A DNA stretch of 22,505 bases. Source: Hypsibius dujardini. Lineage: Eukaryota; Tardigrada; Eutardigrada; Parachela; Hypsibiidae. The translations under genes were made by a program, and so were the position numbers. Shown here piece by piece: positions 18,008 through 22,505 of this stretch. Within the stretch, counting starts at the first letter, position 1. The number at the start of each line of letters is the position of its first letter. Below the pieces are notes generated by a model. It was given only the letters and a program-made list of their open reading frames with translations. It did not search any database and had not been told where the DNA came from. The stretch lies in NCBI GenBank assembly GCA_001579985.1, contig LRSR01014025.1, positions 1 to 22,505 of the forward strand, read 5' to 3'.

Positions 18008-18821
18008 TACAGGCAGACAAACAGAAGCCAGAAAACAGATAGACAGACAAATGCATGAATTGTAATACAGGCTTTATTAGAATTGTTGATGTTTTACAAT
18101 CACCAGAGAATAAAATCTAAATGACTCTAATTTGGCCCAGCAAAGTATTTGCTCCACAGACGCTACAATACCTAGATAAACAAGTCGGTTTTGAAATGGG
18201 CCTCAAAGGACAAGGACACAGCTGCATATTGTTACTTATTCTAACATTACGACGGTTTGTAGATGAATCGTCGTGAAGAAGGCCACCAAGATACAAGAAC
18301 TGCGGAGACGACTCGATAATTCTACTTCCCGAACGCATCGAACTGCGCGGCCACGACGAAGGTGCCATCGCAATGACCTCTCGGTCTTGCAACTTCATAT
18401 GTACAACGTATGCCCGATGGCACTTTCCAACAACTGTGTTATACTACCACCTGCAACGCACAACTACCGCCACACCCAGCGACTCAAACATTCACAAAAT
18501 GGTCGCGACAATCTCGCCCCCGGACGAGAATTATATACAACTGCCACTGCGTGTGTTGCCGCGGTAATGGGCCACGTAGAGGCCACTTAGAGAGTTCATC
18601 AACCGCAGACAAAAGGAAAACGTTTTCCGCGTAGCGGATTCTACAACCATTTTTAACAGTCTCTTCATTTATTTGTATTTATCCGTAGTGATTCGGATAT
18701 TTGCGTCTTTTCTTGATCTTCTTGGGGTTCTTTTAGCCAACCCAAATCACGGTTTCCATTGTGTTCCCTTTAGTCGGTCTGTTTCACAATAGTTTGAAAA
18801 ACTCTTTTTACTCCGGTAATA
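17334..18821. other. Intergenic stretch with no supported gene
   Basis: It holds a (GACA)n microsatellite and an AATAAA at about 18111-18116. The segment 18270-18630 is open in several frames on both strands, but none has a recognisable domain and the overlap argues for chance. The last 180 bp before 18822 presumably include the promoter of the secreted-protein gene; no clear TATA box is visible. Confidence 0.4.
17968..18052. repeat. (GACA)n microsatellite
   Basis: Ten perfect GACA units at 17968-18007, then imperfect CAGA/GACA units to about 18052. Likely length-polymorphic. Confidence 0.95.
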
Positions 18822-21800
18822 ATGCAATACCTGTTGTGCATTTTGGCTATGGCTTTGGGTGTTGCCTACGCCCATGACGGTGAGCAGAGCTGTCATGCGG
18901 AGAGGAAAGCTTGCACGTGGGAGGGAGTTCTTGCATTTCAGCAGACCACGACCTTTCTAGCCAACGATCTCAACGATTTCAACGAGAAAGCACTGCTCAC
19001 TACCTGCAGGTACAGTGTGATTAACAATCCCCCGTCGAGGGTTCGAACTTTCAAAAGCCACTAGACCTGAACTAGACTAGACCTGAACTTTGTGCATAAA
19101 CGCCGATACATTAAAATTATGTCATCATATGGAAGAGTACTTTCCAAGCTCTGGTTTGACAGGGATAAGCACTGCCAGTACGTCGAAAACGACTAGCCTT
19201 GTGACCACTTGCGCCATTCTATACCAATATAGCTGAATCTTGAGTCCGACACGTTGAAATCTTCTTCTAATCAAAGCAGATCTCGGACCTTTTGTTTTTC
19301 AAAAGCACCACAATTAAATAGTGTATTTCCCCAAAAAGTTTCGTCTCGAGCGCAATACGAAATCTCCCATGGGCCCATTGACAATCGTTTAGCAGAGATG
19401 ACAATAAGTGTATTAATTATCTTTGCCACCTCTCGTTGTGTGATTTGCAGAACCATTGAGGCTGCGGTGAAGCGCGCTGTGGATTACGAGGCACGCTGTG
19501 TAGAACCCCATCATCACACGATACCCGCCAGCTGGATTGGAATTTGCGCGGATCCGCGTCTCATCGAAAAGGCTGGGATGATGACGTCATGCGTGGGGAT
19601 GGCTAGGGGTAAGGCCCATAGTGTCTGCCTGCTTGAGGCGACGCGATCTATACATGGCTTGCTGAGCAAAGCAGTTTCCATGCTGGTGGGATCTGGCGCA
19701 TCTTCACCTGCGCATGAAGACCTGGGAAATGCAATTTGCTGGTAATGACTGATTTGTATGCACACAAAACTTGAACGGAAACTATGATCATCGCACTTTT
19801 TTATGTGCAGAAAACTCGTCTAATTTAAAACCTCAAAAATCCATGCTTTTTATTCAACTTAAACGAGGGGTTTACATTAGATTAGGGGCTTCAAGGGCGC
19901 CCCGGGGCGGGCGATATTTCCCCCAGTAAAACAAAGGAAAGTGAATCAAATTCGAGAGCTAAATACAGTATGCTTGCAAGCACTACAGTACAGTCGATGA
20001 AACACAATTAAGCCTGTACATGTCACGTTAAAACTACAAACAAATTTTTACAAACTTTTAACGATCGGCGCCATTTTAACAAAATTTATAGCGTACAAAA
20101 ACTAACACATGCAGCTCAATGCGCGGTTGAACACTGAAGTGGCTTGCAGGATAGAAAAACAAGAGAAGCAAGAGCGATTTCGTCGAAAGGCTCCAAGGAA
20201 AAATGCCGAATTTAACTTAGAGAAGGCGCGTTTTACATGGTTGACCGCAAAATTTGTTCAACATACCAAGTAGAGGGAATATTTACATTAAGTTTTGCCC
20301 TCCTATGTTATAAGTATAGAACGAAATCGGTGCAGAAGGAAAGTTCAATATAAACGAGGTATTGCATATAGACGAAGTTTACATTACACGAGTTTTACTG
20401 TAGTTCAATTCAATTCAATCTAATTATTTTCTTTTAGCGCAGTCTCAATTACAATCAGCCGTAAAGGGTCAATTGGAGTCTCCTACTGAAAGAGACTATG
20501 GCAAATCCGTGATTTTCAATGAGGCAACAGTTCAATCTTAAATAAACCCATTTAAAAACCGAATGCTGGACACGCGAAAAACAAGAAGAATTTGACTGCA
20601 ACTTCTAACAGTTTCAAAATCTAAAAAGAAATATCAACTTCTTTTTTCAAATTTAAATTGATTATAGAACGAAATATCTGCAGATTCAAATCTACGGAGC
20701 ATCGTCGTCTCATCACCATTCTTTACTTTAAATTAGTTTTGACATCGCAAGGCGTAAATTCCAGAACCGTTCTAGCGAGTGTAGAACTGTTAGGTATTAC
20801 ACAGAGGTGACACTGAACATATCTTACTGTTTCGTGCACGTGAGAATGACTCCATGAACAATAACACGTAAATCCCAAGACTTTTAAATGAACTAAGAAT
20901 TAAAGAAGACAAAAACGTGACCTTTTACTTCAAAATAAGATTGTTTCAGAGATTGATAGATACTTTTATAATTGGTAGATATTGTAACCTCTTTTAAAGC
21001 TTTCGTGAGAACTTGACAATCTTCAGAACGATATTATCTTTCAAAAACAAAACTTTTATTAATCAGTTTGGCGAAAAGCTAAATGATCTGATTCAGAGGC
21101 TCCTTCCATAGGGTCCTTGCAGGTCCAAACCAGGATCCCTGAGGGGTGGGCCAGGGGGTGGGCCAGGGGTGGGCAAAGGGGCAATTTGTCTTTTCAAAAC
21201 TCAACCGACAATTTAACCCATTTTTCCTGATCATTTTAAAACTTGTATGGGGGGGGGGTCTGAGGGAATAATTTCCAGTGCGCCTGACTTTTTATCGTTG
21301 TTATCTACCGTATTCCTATTAGATTCAAAAAATATTGGAATCTGAAGCAATACCTATTTTGCGTCGCCAGCATGCACTAGCTTGCGAGCTATGTAGCGCG
21401 AACTTAATCAGATTTTGACTGATATTTTTTTCCTCGCAGCACCGCCAAGAGATTAGTGTCCTGTCATCGACCCATTTTCCAAGAGAAGTGTACCGGGTCG
21501 GCCTTTAAGTCATCGATTGCGGGGAACGCTGGCGTGGGACCGATCGAACTCCTTGACAATTTGACCAGCTCGCTCTTCACCGCATTTAAATGCGACGGCC
21601 ACGGAAGTTGCCCCGCCACCGATGCTGTGCTCCCGAACGCTTTAAAAGAACAGCACGCCATTTACGAGCACGGTGACGGTCATTCATCGGACGACGTCTT
21701 GGGCGAATCGTGTGATGCCAAGAGATGCTGGAGTCCGTTGCTGGAGCTGTCGGACACCGGGATTCAGCTGTACACGACTTACCTGCAGAACCAGATCTAC

Positions 21801-21866
21801 GGAGCATCAAAGCCGTTTACCCTGGAACCAAGCCTGGCAATTACAGCCTGCAAGTTCGTACTGTAA
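18822..21866 (+). CDS. Secreted cysteine-rich protein, three exons, 301 residues, unrecognised
   Basis: Exon 1 is 18822-19009, exon 2 is 19451-19741 and exon 3 is 21440-21866. Exon 1 starts with a signal peptide (MQYLLCILAMALGVAYA). Donors GTACAG (19010) and GTAATG (19742) and acceptors TTTGCAG (to 19450) and CTCGCAG (to 21439) keep the frame: split codons give Arg at junction 1 and Cys at junction 2, both phase 2. An earlier donor at 19609 fails to keep the exon 3 frame. The mature part has 16 Cys, an even number that suits eight disulfides, and looks mostly helical. Exon 2 has C-A-D-P-R-L...K...C; exon 3 has a GHSSDDVLGESC segment. No known domain is recognised; a secreted structural, defence or digestive role would be guesswork. 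Exon 2 has a probable homologue at 22283. Confidence 0.75.
21137..21181 (+). repeat. G-rich short tandem, potential quadruplex
   Basis: Three near-copies of GGGGTGGGCCAGG follow each other inside intron 2. At least four runs of three or more G occur within 45 bp on the sense strand. Confidence 0.6.
21185..21245 (+). repeat. Dispersed repeat, fragment 3
   Basis: CTGATCATTTTAAAACTTGTA matches CTGACCATTTTAAAACTTGTA near 15695 and the weaker 9057 copy. A short, diverged fragment. Confidence 0.45.
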
Positions 21867-22282
21867 AATAATCTGTTATTCGTAAATATTCGTCCATCGG
21901 GGTACATTAAATTTATTCACCCAAATGAACAGGTTATCAGAGAACGCGGATTCGATTACGGAATTCGGTTCTCTAGTAACCTCTCTCGTAAAAATCGGAT
22001 CTCTAAATACTCTCACAAAATAAATATATAAATTTTATATTTGTTAAAATCTGGATGAATCGATCTGTAATTCTTTTCCAGTTCCGATTTTTTTGAGACG
22101 CATTTCATTAGGCGTGAATACTACCGGATTTAAAATGTTAATGAAAAAGTAAACTTAAACAAGAAATCTGAGCACGTTATGGCAATTGGTCTTATTTCAA
22201 TGGTAGTGCCATTAAATGTTTAGGTCAAGACCGATAAGCAAACTCGGTACAAATTCTTAATGTTTGTTTTGGAATTTTGCAG
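21867..22282. other. 3' UTR and intergenic sequence before the last exon
   Basis: AT-rich. ATG 22180 opens only a 14-codon hydrophobic frame (MAIGLISMVVPLNV) before TAG; it faintly resembles a signal peptide, but I cannot show a first exon. It ends in the acceptor TTTTGCAG at 22275-22282. Confidence 0.4.
22019..22024 (+). terminator. Polyadenylation signal after the secreted-protein gene
   Basis: AATAAA 153 bp past the TAA at 21864-21866; the first canonical signal downstream. Confidence 0.5.
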
Positions 22283-22505
22283 AAAAATCCAAAAGTCCAT
22301 GGGATGTATCGGGAAATTTGTTACAAAATGTCTCACCTTTCCTTTCGCATACCTGAAAAAAGTGGGCGCCAATATACTTCGCACATCCGAAATGTGCCAC
22401 AACCCCGACCTGCATTCAAAGATCGCGCTGTTATGGGCCTGTCAGGCTGGCTCGGCGAAAGGAATAATGAAGCACGAACAAGATCGCGTCATAAAACTGA
22501 CCAAT
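22283..22505 (+). CDS. Internal exon homologous to exon 2 of the secreted protein (partial)
   Basis: After TTTTGCAG, one base then 74 open codons run off the window (KIQKSMGCIGKF, then SEMCHNPDLHSK, then WACQAGSAKG). The acceptor phase equals that of exon 2 at 19451. The motif C-x-[DN]-P-x-L-x2-K-x6-C has identical spacing in both: CADPRLIEKAGMMTSC and CHNPDLHSKIALLWAC. I infer a paralogous exon of a tandemly duplicated gene, or an extra exon of the same locus. No matching first exon is visible between 21867 and 22282. A second frame is also open here but lacks the shared motif. Confidence 0.5.

Larger units (their letters stand above)
19742..21439. other. Intron 2 of the secreted-protein gene, with repeats
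   Basis: 1,698 bp without a convincing coding exon. It holds degenerate repeated pieces (AAACGAGG...TTTACATTA near 19860 and 20355-20385), a G-rich tandem (21137-21181), a third fragment of the dispersed repeat (about 21185-21245) and a run of ten G (21249-21258). Confidence 0.6.

Noticed and set aside
18117-18634. Overlapping open frames on both strands
   Set aside because: Several frames are open at once in a locally C/A-rich stretch; none has a recognisable feature.
19610-19741. Splice donor GTAAGG at 19609 as the end of exon 2
   Set aside because: It leaves one base and gives GCA CCG CCA AGA GAT TAG on joining to exon 3. The donor at 19742 keeps the frame and makes a Cys at the junction.

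Overview
This window is eukaryotic, from an invertebrate animal. Genes are split by GT-AG introns of about 60 bp to 1.7 kb, AATAAA signals follow open frames, and there are no bacterial operons. The main protein-coding content is a tandem cluster of rhodopsin-like seven-transmembrane receptors with an N-R-V-W motif in place of D-R-Y. From memory this style resembles the expanded receptors of tardigrades. I infer a tardigrade or other ecdysozoan, with moderate confidence.

Layout. 1-306: last exon of an unrecognised gene with a Cys/His cluster. 1062-4140: a transposon graveyard. It holds a 145-bp hairpin MITE, a 962-bp TA-flanked element, and a degenerate KDZ-type transposase gene (2286-4140). 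A 1,293-bp DD37D (maT-like) mariner (2317-3609) sits inside a KDZ exon. Removing the mariner with one TA restores the KDZ frame across the junction. 4482-4596 is another TA-flanked hairpin, followed by a degenerate minisatellite.

4890-15322: three related receptor genes in tandem. Copy A (4890-5984) has three frameshifts and a stop. Copy B (7282-8384) has one lost base at the N-R-V-W motif. Copy C (13969-15069) is intact. B and C lie in two copies of a block of about 2.2 kb (about 6400-8640 and 13120-15322). Their 3' parts are nearly identical while their 5' parts are more diverged, which suggests gene conversion. Between B and C lie a fragment of a P-loop ATPase-like ORF, a 45-codon minus-strand ORF and a dead pogo/Tigger-like transposon (11271-12862).

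16605-22505: a 153-bp MITE derived from the pogo element, about 100 bp upstream of a four-transmembrane MARVEL-like gene (16862-17333). Then comes a three-exon gene (18822-21866) predicted to encode a 301-residue secreted cysteine-rich protein. At the window edge (22283-22505) is an exon with the same intron phase and the same Cys spacing as its exon 2, suggesting a tandem family or a duplicated exon. No tRNA, rRNA or CRISPR was seen.
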